The position numbers were made by a program, and so were the translations under genes. This document shows, one piece after another, positions 27,489-37,040 of a stretch of DNA of 64,000 nt. The notes below the pieces were generated by a model. The model saw only the letters and a program-made list of their open reading frames with translations. It did not search any database and had not been told where the DNA came from. This DNA is from Arenibacter sp. 6A1 (GTDB taxonomy: Bacteria > Bacteroidota > Bacteroidia > Flavobacteriales > Flavobacteriaceae). Position 1 is the stretch's first letter. Every line of letters begins with the position of its first letter. The stretch spans positions 90,778 through 154,777 of the forward strand of contig NZ_JAAXCQ010000013.1 in NCBI RefSeq assembly GCF_012272855.1, written 5' to 3'.

Positions 27489-28838
27489 ATGAAGAATACG
27501 ATAACCCAGGAAAGACCTAAAAAGACTATTACGGAGAACGAGATCGTTAAGGAGAAAAAAGTTCCTATTGTAGCCAAAAAGGTCGTAGTGCCTTTTATTC
27601 TGATTACCTCGTTATTTGCCTTATGGGGCTTTGCTAACGATATTACGAACCCCATGGTTTCTGCTTTCAAGAAAATACTGGAATTGGATAATTTTCAGGC
27701 TTCATTAGTGCAGTTGGCCTTTTATGGTGGCTACGGAACCATGGCGCTTCCCGCTGCTATTTTTATAAAAAAATATTCCTATAAAAAAGGAGTGCTGTTA
27801 GGGCTTGGGTTATATGCAATAGGATCGTTGTTGTTTTATCCCGCAGCAGTGTATCAAGAGTATTATTTTTTTTTAACGGCATTGTATATACTTACTTTTG
27901 GGTTAGCGTTTCTAGAAACTACTGCAAATCCATATATATTGGCGATGGGAGACCCAAGAACGGCAACCCAACGCCTAAATTTGGCTCAAGCTTTTAATCC
28001 TATCGGAGCCCTGTCTGGTTTATTTGTAGCTCAGACATTTGTGTTAGGAGCTTTACAATCAGATGATGTGGATTTTTCAACACTGACTTTAGAGGCTAAA
28101 GCAGCTATTAAGACAGCCGATTTATTAGTGATTCGGGATCCTTATGTCGCCTTGGGATGCTTCGTCCTTATATTTTTTGCGGTGATAGCCTGTGCTAATA
28201 TGCCGGAAAATTCCCATAAAAATGATACTGCTGTTTGGGTGTCAATTAAGCGATTGTTTAAAAAGGAGCGCTTTGTTGGTGGGGTGGTTGCTCAAACATT
28301 CTACGTGGGAGCTCAAATTATGTGCTGGACTTATATTTATCAATATGCCGAAACTTTAGGAATAAATAATCAAACGGCCGTCTATTATGCCATGTCTTCC
28401 TTAGGGGTGTTTTTGATCGGTCGATGGTTGTGTACCTACTTGCTTAAATTTATAAATTCAGGAAAATTATTGTCAATTCTTGCGCTTGCTGCTATAATCT
28501 GTACGCTTGGGACAATTTTTATTCATGGTATCTGGGGATTGTATAGTTTGGTTGCTATTTCGTTTTGTATGTCACTTATGTTTCCGACTATTTATGGGAT
28601 AGCCTTAGAGGGCCTTGGGGAGGATACTAAATATGGCTCAGCATTTCTGGTCATGGCAATTGTAGGAGGAGCTATTATGCCTTCCCTTCAAGGGGTTATC
28701 TTAGATGTAGGAGGGCCTGGATACGAAGATATACGTATTTTAGGAGTTCCAGAGGTAAATATCTCTTTTGTTTTGCCCTTGGTTTGTTTTGTGGTAGTCG
28801 CAATATTTGGCTACAGGTCTATAAAATATAAACTATAG
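27489..28838 (+). CDS. fucP: L-fucose:H+ symporter family transporter (MFS, FucP)
   Basis: The 449-residue inner-membrane protein has about 12 predicted transmembrane segments after a charged N-terminal tail. FALWGFANDITNPM, LAFYGGYGTMALPA, GLAFLETTANPYIL, and NLAQAFNPIGALSG are hallmark FucP blocks. FucP imports L-fucose, and in E. coli also D-arabinose and L-galactose, with protons. It heads a run of seven same-strand genes with short spacing that includes GH29, two GH43-like enzymes and GH116. It would carry the released monosaccharide into the cell for FucI. A LacI-type box lies upstream. Family certain; the natural cargo is open between L-fucose and D-arabinose. Confidence 0.92.
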   Translation: MKNTITQERPKKTITENEIVKEKKVPIVAKKVVVPFILITSLFALWGFANDITNPMVSAFKKILELDNFQASLVQLAFYGGYGTMALPAAIFIKKYSYKKGVLLGLGLYAIGSLLFYPAAVYQEYYFFLTALYILTFGLAFLETTANPYILAMGDPRTATQRLNLAQAFNPIGALSGLFVAQTFVLGALQSDDVDFSTLTLEAKAAIKTADLLVIRDPYVALGCFVLIFFAVIACANMPENSHKNDTAVWVSIKRLFKKERFVGGVVAQTFYVGAQIMCWTYIYQYAETLGINNQTAVYYAMSSLGVFLIGRWLCTYLLKFINSGKLLSILALAAIICTLGTIFIHGIWGLYSLVAISFCMSLMFPTIYGIALEGLGEDTKYGSAFLVMAIVGGAIMPSLQGVILDVGGPGYEDIRILGVPEVNISFVLPLVCFVVVAIFGYRSIKYKL

Positions 28839-28875
28839 ATAGGGTACTGTTTTAAAACTAAAAAAAAATTGAGAA

Positions 28876-30129
28876 ATGAAAATAAATAAATATTGGTGTG
28901 GGCTCCTGATTCTGGGGATGACCCTGTTGGCATGTAAACCCAAAAAACAGGAGGAGGCACAAAATAACAAGAAGGAAATGAGTTTTAAAAAAGGGAGTTT
29001 TGGATATGATAGAGAATTTTTAAAGGAACAGTACAAAGGGACTATTGTTTTGGAAAGCCATGATAAAAAATCGAGTATTATTTTATCTCCAGAACTACAA
29101 GGACGTGTTATGACAAGTACCTTAAACGGAGCTGAAGGGATGAGTTTTGGATGGTTGAATTATGATTTAATTAGTTCAAAAGAAACCAAAGAACATTTTA
29201 ATCCAACCGGGGGGGAAGAACGTTTTTGGTTAGGGCCTGAGGGCGGTCAATTTTCAATTTATTTTTCAAAAGATAAAAGTTTTGAATTTGAAAACTGGTA
29301 TGTACCTACTGCAATAGATACAGAGGAGTTTAAAGTAATTGGAAAAAATGAAAATAGTGTAGCGTTCCAAAAAAAAATGAATTTGGTAAATTATACTGGA
29401 ACGAAATTCAATATTGATGTACAACGTGAAGTAACCATATTATCAAAAGAACAAATAAAGGAATCATTACAATTGGAGTCTGATGATTTTTTATCTGTGG
29501 CATATGAAACTAAAAATATTGTAAAGAATATTGGAGATAAGGCTTGGGAAAAAGATTCCGGTCTATTATCGATTTGGTTGTTGAGTATGATGACTCCTTC
29601 TCCTGAAGTAACCGTTGTAGCACCCATAAAAGTAGGTTCAGAAAGTGAGAAAGGAATCAAGGTTAATGATAATTATTTTGGCAAAGTAGCTGATGATAGA
29701 TTAAAAAGTACTGATCAAAATGTGTTTTTTAAAGCTGATGGTAAAAGTCGTGGAAAGATTGGGTTCTCACCATTAAGAGCAACTGAATTTATAGGCAGTT
29801 ATGATGCACAAAATAAGGTGTTGACAATTTTACAAATTCAGGAGCCAAAGGCAGAGGATAAGTATGTCAATTCTGCATGGGAATTACAAGATGATCCTTA
29901 TTCAGGAGATGCCTTGAATTCATATAATGATGGACCTTTAGAAGATGGATCTCAAATGGGACCCTTTTATGAATTGGAAAGCTCTTCACCTGCCTTGGCA
30001 TTAGTACCAGGAGAAAGTTATAATCATACGCAGCGTATGTATCATTTTAAAAGTTCAAAAGAGGTATTGAATCAAATCTCAAAACAAATATTAAAGGTCT
30101 CAATTGACGAAATTGAAGCTGTATTTTAA
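28876..30129 (+). CDS. DUF6786-like lipoprotein
   Basis: The 417-residue lipoprotein (lipobox LLAC near residue 20) matches what I know as the DUF6786 family: KGSFGYDREFL, SPELQGRVMTST, SFGWLNYDLISS and GGEERFWLGPEGGQFS. The beta-rich sequence and the GGEERFWLGPEGG block suggest a galactose-mutarotase-like sandwich, so a sugar-binding or epimerase role is possible but unproven. It is placed directly after fucP (37 bases) and before a GH29 gene, suggesting a role in handling released sugars in the periplasm. The function is unknown. Confidence 0.72.
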   Translation: MKINKYWCGLLILGMTLLACKPKKQEEAQNNKKEMSFKKGSFGYDREFLKEQYKGTIVLESHDKKSSIILSPELQGRVMTSTLNGAEGMSFGWLNYDLISSKETKEHFNPTGGEERFWLGPEGGQFSIYFSKDKSFEFENWYVPTAIDTEEFKVIGKNENSVAFQKKMNLVNYTGTKFNIDVQREVTILSKEQIKESLQLESDDFLSVAYETKNIVKNIGDKAWEKDSGLLSIWLLSMMTPSPEVTVVAPIKVGSESEKGIKVNDNYFGKVADDRLKSTDQNVFFKADGKSRGKIGFSPLRATEFIGSYDAQNKVLTILQIQEPKAEDKYVNSAWELQDDPYSGDALNSYNDGPLEDGSQMGPFYELESSSPALALVPGESYNHTQRMYHFKSSKEVLNQISKQILKVSIDEIEAVF

Positions 30130-30142
30130 TTACATATATGTC

Positions 30143-32344
30143 ATGAAAAGAAATTTTACAACCCTCCTATGTGCTGTAATATCTTTAGTAGGATATGCTC
30201 AAGGTCAACGAACTATTAAAATTGAACCTGAAGATTCACATAAAGATATTGTTGAAAAAGCAGCAGTAGTAGTTCCTACTGCCAATCAGTATGCCTATAA
30301 AAAATTGGAATTTACGTGTTTCGTTCATTTTGGGGTCAACACTTTTACCCGAAAAGAATGGGGTAATGGATTTGAAGATCCTAAAGTTTTTGATCTCCAA
30401 AATTTAGATACAGACCAATGGTGTCGTACAGCTAAAGAAGCAGGAATGAAGTTGGTAATGTTTACGGCCAAACATCATGATGGTTTTGTTCTTTGGCAAT
30501 CACGCTATACAAAACATGGTGTTATGTCCTCACCTTTTAAAGATGGCAAAGGTGATGTATTAAAAGAACTGGCAGCTTCTTGTGAAAAATACGGATTAAA
30601 GCTGGGTGTGTATCTATCACCTGCCGATTTGTATCAAATAGAAAACGAAAAAGGTCTATATGGAAATTTAAGTGAGTACACAGATAGGGTTATTCCAAGA
30701 CCTGTAGAAGGAAGACCTTTTGCGAATAAAACGACATTTAAGTTTAATGTTGATGACTATAATGAATACTTTCTTAATCAGCTTTTTGAATTGTTAACAG
30801 AATATGGGCCTATCCATGAAGTGTGGTTTGATGGTGCTCATCCAAAACGTAAAGGTGGTCAGAAATACAATTATTTGGCATGGAAAAAATTAATACAAAC
30901 TTTAGCCCCCAATGCCGTAATCTTTGGAAAAGAAGACGTACGGTGGTGTGGCAATGAGTCTGGAGCAACGCGTGAAACAGAATGGGATGTTGTTCCTTTT
31001 GATCAAGATCCTCATCAAATGAATCTTTTTCCAGATTTGCACGGTGATATTGGGAGCAGGGAAAAATTAGCAAATGCTAAATATTTACATTATTTACCAG
31101 GAGAGACAGACACTTCTATAAGGGAAGGGTGGTTTTATAGAAATGAAGACGAACAAAAAGTACGTAGTGCAGATGATGTATTCGATATTTATGAGCGTGC
31201 CGTTGGTGGTAATTCTACTTTTCTATTAAATATACCTCCCAATAGAGAAGGGAAGTTTTCTGATGAAGATGTAAGTGTGCTTAAAGAAGTTGGTAAAAGA
31301 ATTAGGGAAACCTATGATAATGATTTGTTGGTAGGAGCCAAAGGTGAAACTGCTATTCTTGATTCAAATGAAAACACCTATGTTTTAGGAGAATACGGTA
31401 AGGGAACTTATGTCATTACTTTACCGCAAGCCATCACATTAAATCGATTTTTGCTGCAAGAAGCTATTCAAACTCATGGACAACGTATAGAGAAACATGT
31501 ATTGGACGCTTGGGTAAACAATAAATGGCAGCAAGTAGTAGAAAGCACTACAATAGGCTATAAAAGAATTTTGAGGTTTCCTGATGTGACTACCCATAAA
31601 TTAAGAATAAGAATTTTGGAAGCTCGTTCAAAACCTTCCTTATCGAATGTTTCTGCACATTATTATACTCCACGCCCACCACAGTTGGAAATTAGCCGTA
31701 ATCTAAATGGACAGGTGTCTATTGCCCCTAAAAAAAGCGATTTCGACTGGAAAACGCATGGTATTGATGTAAATGAAAGTATTTCCAAAAACCTGGTTAT
31801 TAGATATACTACCGATGGAAAAATACCGAATGACAAATCACCAATGTTTTCCGATCCTTTTTTCTTGAAATCGGGAGTAGTAAAAGCGAAGGCATTTGAT
31901 AAGGAACAAACAGGTAGTTTGGCAGAAAGAGAGTTTGGGTTGGTTAAAAAGGATTGGAACGTAAAAGGAACACATGAAAATGAAAAAAACAAGCCAGAGA
32001 ATGCTATAGATGCTGATGTAAAAACCTATTGGAATTCTGGAAGTGGAGCGCCAGAATTAACAATCGATTTAAAAGAAACTAAAACGATTCGAGGTTTTAT
32101 TTATACGCCACCATTAAATTTTAAAGAAGGTCTTATAGAGAAAGGAATTATAAAAGTAAGTAAAAACGGAACTTCATGGAGAACTGTACAAACCTTTGAT
32201 TTAGGTAACCTCATTAATGATCCTACAGCACGTAAGGTTCGTTTTGTGAAAAAAGTAAAGGCAAGATATGTTCAAATTGTTTCCAACAGGGGGGCTGGAG
32301 GAAGTTCTTCGGCAAGCATTGCTGAAATTGATATTTTAGAATAG
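30143..32344 (+). CDS. GH29 alpha-L-fucosidase with C-terminal chitobiase-like and F5/8 (discoidin) domains
   Basis: I chose the ATG at 30143 (MKRNFTTLLCAVISLVGYAQ), which begins a good signal peptide, not the one at 30104. The product of about 733 residues has the GH29 barrel at residues 35-400 (CFVHFGVNTFTRKEWG, FTAKHHDGFVLW, KLGVYLSP). Asp230 in VWFDGAHP is the nucleophile. A beta domain follows, then a short repeat typical of chitobiase C-termini (RYTTDGKIPN, then VKAKAF). A terminal discoidin-like sandwich (ENAIDADVKTYWNSG, then KARYVQIVS) completes the protein. It is secreted and would release terminal alpha-L-fucose or a sugar of like configuration. It belongs to the fucP operon. The family is firm. 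Confidence 0.88.
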   Translation: MKRNFTTLLCAVISLVGYAQGQRTIKIEPEDSHKDIVEKAAVVVPTANQYAYKKLEFTCFVHFGVNTFTRKEWGNGFEDPKVFDLQNLDTDQWCRTAKEAGMKLVMFTAKHHDGFVLWQSRYTKHGVMSSPFKDGKGDVLKELAASCEKYGLKLGVYLSPADLYQIENEKGLYGNLSEYTDRVIPRPVEGRPFANKTTFKFNVDDYNEYFLNQLFELLTEYGPIHEVWFDGAHPKRKGGQKYNYLAWKKLIQTLAPNAVIFGKEDVRWCGNESGATRETEWDVVPFDQDPHQMNLFPDLHGDIGSREKLANAKYLHYLPGETDTSIREGWFYRNEDEQKVRSADDVFDIYERAVGGNSTFLLNIPPNREGKFSDEDVSVLKEVGKRIRETYDNDLLVGAKGETAILDSNENTYVLGEYGKGTYVITLPQAITLNRFLLQEAIQTHGQRIEKHVLDAWVNNKWQQVVESTTIGYKRILRFPDVTTHKLRIRILEARSKPSLSNVSAHYYTPRPPQLEISRNLNGQVSIAPKKSDFDWKTHGIDVNESISKNLVIRYTTDGKIPNDKSPMFSDPFFLKSGVVKAKAFDKEQTGSLAEREFGLVKKDWNVKGTHENEKNKPENAIDADVKTYWNSGSGAPELTIDLKETKTIRGFIYTPPLNFKEGLIEKGIIKVSKNGTSWRTVQTFDLGNLINDPTARKVRFVKKVKARYVQIVSNRGAGGSSSASIAEIDILE

Positions 32345-32379
32345 AAAGTTATTTTACAATTACATTAGAAGAAATAAAA

Positions 32380-33417
32380 ATGAAACGATTGTATATAGTT
32401 TTAGTAGGAAGCATTTTTTTTGGAATGCTATCCTGTGGTTCTAAAAAAGAGAAAGAATATACTTCTCACAAAACCATTTTGGAGCGTGCTGAAATCCCTT
32501 ACTTGAAAGGCGAAAGTCGTCAGATATTCAATCCAAAACCTTCAGAGGATTTTGACGAAAACAAATGGTTTACCAATGACCATTGTTTTGTAGTAGATAA
32601 AGAAGGAATGCTTCATTGGTTTGGAATTAATAATCCGTTTCCTCCCAAAGGAAAGGACTTGTATAGATACCATCCCTATCTAGGGCATTTAACTTCAGAT
32701 AGTGCCACCGAAAATTGGAAGCGAGAACCATTTGCTATTAATGAAATAAAAGGAACTGAGTATATCGGAGCTCCGTTCGTAATTTGGCATGAAGAAACAA
32801 AACGTTGGGCTATGGTGGTAGAGCAATGGCGAGAAAAAAGACAGCTAGAGGTGTATTGGTCTGATGATTTGGTGGATTGGGAAACCAATAAACAAGCTAT
32901 TTTACCTAACAAATTATGGGTAGGTACCAGGGATCCGCATATAATGAAGGGGAATGATGGAAAGTATTGGATACATGTGGTGGCCACTGGAAATAAAGGT
33001 GTAAAGCAAACCCAGGTATTGAGAATTAGAACCAAAGATTTTATCACTTTTGAAGACCCTGAGACCATTCTTGGGATCAATGATAATAACTGGGCAACCC
33101 TGATAGAATCGCCATTTCTTGTAGAAAGAAACGGATTGTATTACCTTTTCTTTACCTATGCCCACAGACGTTATGCGGAAACCATTGTAGTGGTTTCTGA
33201 GGATCCAGACTATTTTGATTATGAGAATAATACCTTGACCACTTTGTTTGGGCATGCAGCGGAGGTTTTAAGCTATAAAGGGAAAGAGTATATTACTTCT
33301 TGCGGGCCTGAAGATGCTCATTATTTAAATGGTCATGGTGTTACTATGGCAGAGTTGGGCTGGTTAAAACAACCGGAAAAGGCTAAGGTATCGAGAAAAT
33401 CATACAAGAATAATTAA
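32380..33417 (+). CDS. GH43-like five-bladed beta-propeller lipoprotein (paralogue of 37041 gene)
   Basis: The 345-residue lipoprotein (lipobox MLSC, Cys19) folds by its repeats as a five-bladed propeller of the GH43/GH32/GH117 kind. The expected acidic triad is visible: Asp67 in WFTNDH (base), Asp185 in GTRDPH (pKa modulator) and Glu243 in IESPF (acid). Blade motifs such as GKYWIHV and GLYYLFFTY are typical. These families cleave furanosides and related sugars (L-arabinofuranose, xylose, fructose, anhydro-galactose). It is a candidate for one of the furanoside-cleaving steps in this operon. It is 35 bases after the GH29 gene. The subfamily cannot be set by eye. Confidence 0.75.
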   Translation: MKRLYIVLVGSIFFGMLSCGSKKEKEYTSHKTILERAEIPYLKGESRQIFNPKPSEDFDENKWFTNDHCFVVDKEGMLHWFGINNPFPPKGKDLYRYHPYLGHLTSDSATENWKREPFAINEIKGTEYIGAPFVIWHEETKRWAMVVEQWREKRQLEVYWSDDLVDWETNKQAILPNKLWVGTRDPHIMKGNDGKYWIHVVATGNKGVKQTQVLRIRTKDFITFEDPETILGINDNNWATLIESPFLVERNGLYYLFFTYAHRRYAETIVVVSEDPDYFDYENNTLTTLFGHAAEVLSYKGKEYITSCGPEDAHYLNGHGVTMAELGWLKQPEKAKVSRKSYKNN

Positions 33418-33460
33418 AAATATAAAAAAATAGCGCGATATAGCTAAAAGGATTTAACAC

Positions 33461-36079
33461 ATGAATAAGTCAAAATTACTAGTCTTTATATTGGTTTTGG
33501 GATTACAAATAGCAGGTGCCCAATCAAATAAACAAAACTTACATAGGACAGGGGAGCAACGGTTAGAGTATATAGGCATGCCCATCGGTGGGATTGCAGC
33601 CGGACAGGTATATTTAGGAGGAGATGGCCAATTGTGGTATTGGGATATATTTAATATTGCTAAAATAACGCCTGGAAATGAAGGTGGACATCGTTATTAT
33701 TTAAATCCATTGGTACAGGAAAATACCTTTGAGAATGGATTTGGGATTACAATCAATAACGACGGATTTGAGTATAAAAGACCCTTAAATAAGTTAGGTT
33801 TTTCTGATATAACCTTTCAAGGGGAATATCCTGTAGGAAAGGTAACTTATAAGGATCCACAATTACCGATAACAGTGGAACTAAATGCCTATACGCCATT
33901 TATTCCTACAGACGCTGATAACTCCGGACTACCTGTGGTTGTAATGGAATATACGGTAACTAATGAGTCGAAAACCGATCTCGATGTTGCCTTAAGCGGT
34001 TGGTTACAAAATACAGCGATCTATTGGAGCGCTCAAAAACAAGTGTTAAAGGGGCAACACCAGAATAGGATAGTAAATACGGGGAAATACACAAGATTGA
34101 TTTGTGAGAATATCGATGTCGAGTCTGATCAATACCCAGATGCCGGTAATATGAGTTTAACACTCTTAGGAGAAGGTGTTGGAGATGCCGATGCGAGTAA
34201 GGACAAAGGGACGGTAATATACGAGGCGTTAAAAGAAAGTACCGAAGCTACCTCGACCATTGGAAAAAAACTAGTAGGTAGTGTGTCTTCTAAGGTACTT
34301 CTGAAACCTGGGGAGCAAAAGACATTTACCTTCCATTTAAGTTGGTACTTTCCCAATGTTCATTTATGGGATGGGGGACATCATTGGACCAATAAGGAAG
34401 ATTTAAGGCATTATTACAGTGGTCAATTTGAAGATGCGGCTGCGGTATCTGAATATTTGATGGAACAGCCAGAACTTATAGAAAACACCAAGATTTGGAA
34501 TAAAACATGGTACAACTCTAGTTTGCCTAAATGGTTCCTAGATAGAACATTTGTCAATGTAAGTACCTTGGCGACCACTGCTTCTGTTCGGTTCGACGAT
34601 CTTAAGGATCGGAAAGAAAGCGAGGGTAGGTTTTATACCTATGAAGGAGTTTATTTGGGAGAAGGGACCTGTACCCATGTATTTCATTACGAACAAGCTA
34701 TGGGACGTGTTTTTCCAGATTTAGCCCAAAATTTAAGGGAACAAGTTGATTTGGGTTTGTCTTTTCAGGAAAACGGAATTATTTCCTATAGGGGCGAGTT
34801 TAGTGGCTTAGGACGGCATGATGGTCGTGGTTTTGCCATCGATGGGCATGCAGGAACTGTGATGCGAATTTATAGGGAGCACCTTATGTCTTCTGACAGC
34901 GAGTTTTTGAAAAGAAACTGGCAAAAGATTAAAAAATCTATTCAGGTGATGATTAACCAGGATATGGAGAAGACCGGAAAAGCCGATGGTATATTGGAGG
35001 GTCCACAATACAATACTTTAGATAGAACCTGGTATGGTAAAATAACTTGGATAAGCGGTTTGTATGCAGCCTCTTTAAAGGCAGGTAAAGAAATGGCTTT
35101 AGAGATGGGAGACAAAGCCTTTGCTAAGACATGCGATAAAATAGCTAAAAGGAGTTTTAAAAACATCTCTAATGAGTTGTTCAATGGGGAATATTTTATC
35201 CAGCAAAATGATCCCAAGCATCCCGAAGCTCCCAATACCAACGTGGGTTGCCATGTAGATCAATTACTGGGGCAATTCTGGAGTTCGCAACTAGACTTGG
35301 GACATATTGTAGATCCGGAAAAAACGAAAAAAGCTTTAGCTTCTATTGTTAAATATAATTTTGTCGACCATTACGGGGATTATCTTAAAAATGCGGACAT
35401 CCCTGTAAAACGATATTATGCAGATAAGGACGAGGCAGGGGTTATAATGGCGACTTTTCCAAATGGCGGTACCGATATTGCTCCCGGAATCATTGAAAAT
35501 GAGTGGGAGAAACTGGTTATTGGTTATTTTAGTGAAATATGGACCGGACAGGAACACCAGTTAGCGGCTACCCTAATTTCGGAAGGCTTAGTAGAGGAAG
35601 GCTTGAAGGTAGAAAAGGCAATCCACAACCGGTATACTAGTCAAAGAAGAAATCCATATAACGAGATAGAATACGGTAACCATTACACTAGGGCCATGAG
35701 TGGGTATGCTCCCTTTATTGCAGCTTCAGGTTTTGTATATCATGGACCTAAGGGGATCGTTGGTTTCGCACCGAAAATTAATCCTGAAAACTTTAAATCA
35801 GCCTTTATAACTGCAGAAGGATGGGGTGGATTTAGTCAACAAATATCCGAAACTATTCAGGAAGTACAGTTAGTTCTGAATTATGGAAAATTAAACCTGA
35901 ACCAAATACAGCTAGAACTTCCTAAAGGGAAAAAGGTTTCCAAACTTCAAATTACATTAAATGGCGATCCTCTTGAAGTGGTTGAATCTAAATTAAAAGA
36001 TGCCAAATTAAACATTAAAACACCCTCCAAAACCATGGGAAAAGGAGACGTTTTAAAAGCAATTATAACCTTAAAGTAG
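33461..36079 (+). CDS. GH116-family glycoside hydrolase
   Basis: The 872-residue secreted protein (signal peptide ending near AGAQ) carries the N-terminal sandwich starting GMPIGGIAAGQVYLGGDG and ending near residue 340. An (alpha/alpha)6 barrel follows (HVFHYEQAMGRVFPDLAQN, SGLGRHDGRGFAIDGHAG, DGILEGPQYNTLD, YWIxGLY-like WISGLYAASLKAG). This is the GBA2/non-lysosomal glucosylceramidase-like architecture of GH116. Known activities are beta-glucosidase, beta-xylosidase and N-acetylglucosaminidase; some GH116 members have also been reported as exo-D-arabinofuranosidases. Within this locus the last activity would fit well. It lies in the fucP operon between a GH43-like gene and a phosphodiesterase gene. 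Confidence 0.85.
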   Translation: MNKSKLLVFILVLGLQIAGAQSNKQNLHRTGEQRLEYIGMPIGGIAAGQVYLGGDGQLWYWDIFNIAKITPGNEGGHRYYLNPLVQENTFENGFGITINNDGFEYKRPLNKLGFSDITFQGEYPVGKVTYKDPQLPITVELNAYTPFIPTDADNSGLPVVVMEYTVTNESKTDLDVALSGWLQNTAIYWSAQKQVLKGQHQNRIVNTGKYTRLICENIDVESDQYPDAGNMSLTLLGEGVGDADASKDKGTVIYEALKESTEATSTIGKKLVGSVSSKVLLKPGEQKTFTFHLSWYFPNVHLWDGGHHWTNKEDLRHYYSGQFEDAAAVSEYLMEQPELIENTKIWNKTWYNSSLPKWFLDRTFVNVSTLATTASVRFDDLKDRKESEGRFYTYEGVYLGEGTCTHVFHYEQAMGRVFPDLAQNLREQVDLGLSFQENGIISYRGEFSGLGRHDGRGFAIDGHAGTVMRIYREHLMSSDSEFLKRNWQKIKKSIQVMINQDMEKTGKADGILEGPQYNTLDRTWYGKITWISGLYAASLKAGKEMALEMGDKAFAKTCDKIAKRSFKNISNELFNGEYFIQQNDPKHPEAPNTNVGCHVDQLLGQFWSSQLDLGHIVDPEKTKKALASIVKYNFVDHYGDYLKNADIPVKRYYADKDEAGVIMATFPNGGTDIAPGIIENEWEKLVIGYFSEIWTGQEHQLAATLISEGLVEEGLKVEKAIHNRYTSQRRNPYNEIEYGNHYTRAMSGYAPFIAASGFVYHGPKGIVGFAPKINPENFKSAFITAEGWGGFSQQISETIQEVQLVLNYGKLNLNQIQLELPKGKKVSKLQITLNGDPLEVVESKLKDAKLNIKTPSKTMGKGDVLKAIITLK

Positions 36080-36088
36080 TAAATCAGT

Positions 36089-37018
36089 ATGATAAATAGA
36101 TCTAGGATTGTTTTGGCTATTCTTGGCGGAGTAAGCATCTTATTAAACCTGTCTTGTGCTAACACTGAAAAGCTTATTGGAAATAAAAAAGAACCCTTGG
36201 CCAAACATATTATTTTGGTAGGGGCCGATGGGTTAGGAGCTTATGCCTTTGATAAAGCAGAGATGCCTAATATAAGAAAAATGATGGAGGGAGGAGCATA
36301 TTCTTTAAGTGCTAGAGCGGTACTACCTTCTTCAAGTGCTGTGAATTGGGCTTCCATGATTATGGGGTCGGGACCAGAACTTCACGGATTTACAGAATGG
36401 GGAAGTAAAACACCTGAGCTGCCCTCTGCCGTACTAGGTGAAAGCGGGCTATATCCTACTATTTTCAGTGTTATAGACCAACAAATGCCCGAGGCTAAAA
36501 TGGGGGTGTCCTATAGTTGGTCGGGAATAGGGTACCTTTTTGAAAAAGACTTGGTCGATTTAAATAGTAATGGAGAAACGGAAGAAGAAACGATGCAGAT
36601 GGGGATAGATTTTATCATAAAAGAAAAACCGGCCTTTACCTTTATACATTTAGATGAGCCCGATCATACAGGTCATGCTATTGGCCACGATACGCCCCAA
36701 TATTACAGTGCTGTAGCTCGTGTAGATAAGCTGGTAGGAAATCTTATAGAGGCCTTGGAAAAGGAGCACTTAATGCAGGAGAGCATCATTATTTTTACGG
36801 CAGATCATGGTGGAATAAACACGGGCCATGGGGGAAAAACCTTAGCGGAAACACAGATTCCGTGGATCGTCTATGGGAAGGGAATATTGAATAAAGGAGA
36901 ACTTAAGAATACAATTGTGACATACGATACGGCGGCTACCATTGCATATCTATTATCGTTAAAAGTCCCAGAATCATGGCGAGGAAAACCGGTAACCGAA
37001 ATTTTAAACCTTAATTAA
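36089..37018 (+). CDS. Type I phosphodiesterase/alkaline phosphatase-superfamily lipoprotein
   Basis: The 309-residue lipoprotein (lipobox LNLSC) has the metal-binding skeleton of the nucleotide pyrophosphatase/phosphodiesterase branch. VGADGLG supplies the first Asp, PSSSAVNWASM the Ser nucleophile, DEPDHTGHAIGHD the second metal site and FTADHGG the third. It would hydrolyse a phosphodiester or phosphomonoester, or possibly act on a phosphate- or sulfate-substituted glycan, in the periplasm. It begins 9 bases after the GH116 gene, clearly in the same operon, which suggests a substituent on the target polysaccharide. Superfamily firm, substrate unknown. Confidence 0.84.
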   Translation: MINRSRIVLAILGGVSILLNLSCANTEKLIGNKKEPLAKHIILVGADGLGAYAFDKAEMPNIRKMMEGGAYSLSARAVLPSSSAVNWASMIMGSGPELHGFTEWGSKTPELPSAVLGESGLYPTIFSVIDQQMPEAKMGVSYSWSGIGYLFEKDLVDLNSNGETEEETMQMGIDFIIKEKPAFTFIHLDEPDHTGHAIGHDTPQYYSAVARVDKLVGNLIEALEKEHLMQESIIIFTADHGGINTGHGGKTLAETQIPWIVYGKGILNKGELKNTIVTYDTAATIAYLLSLKVPESWRGKPVTEILNLN

Positions 37019-37040
37019 TAAATCGAAACAAAGTAATATT

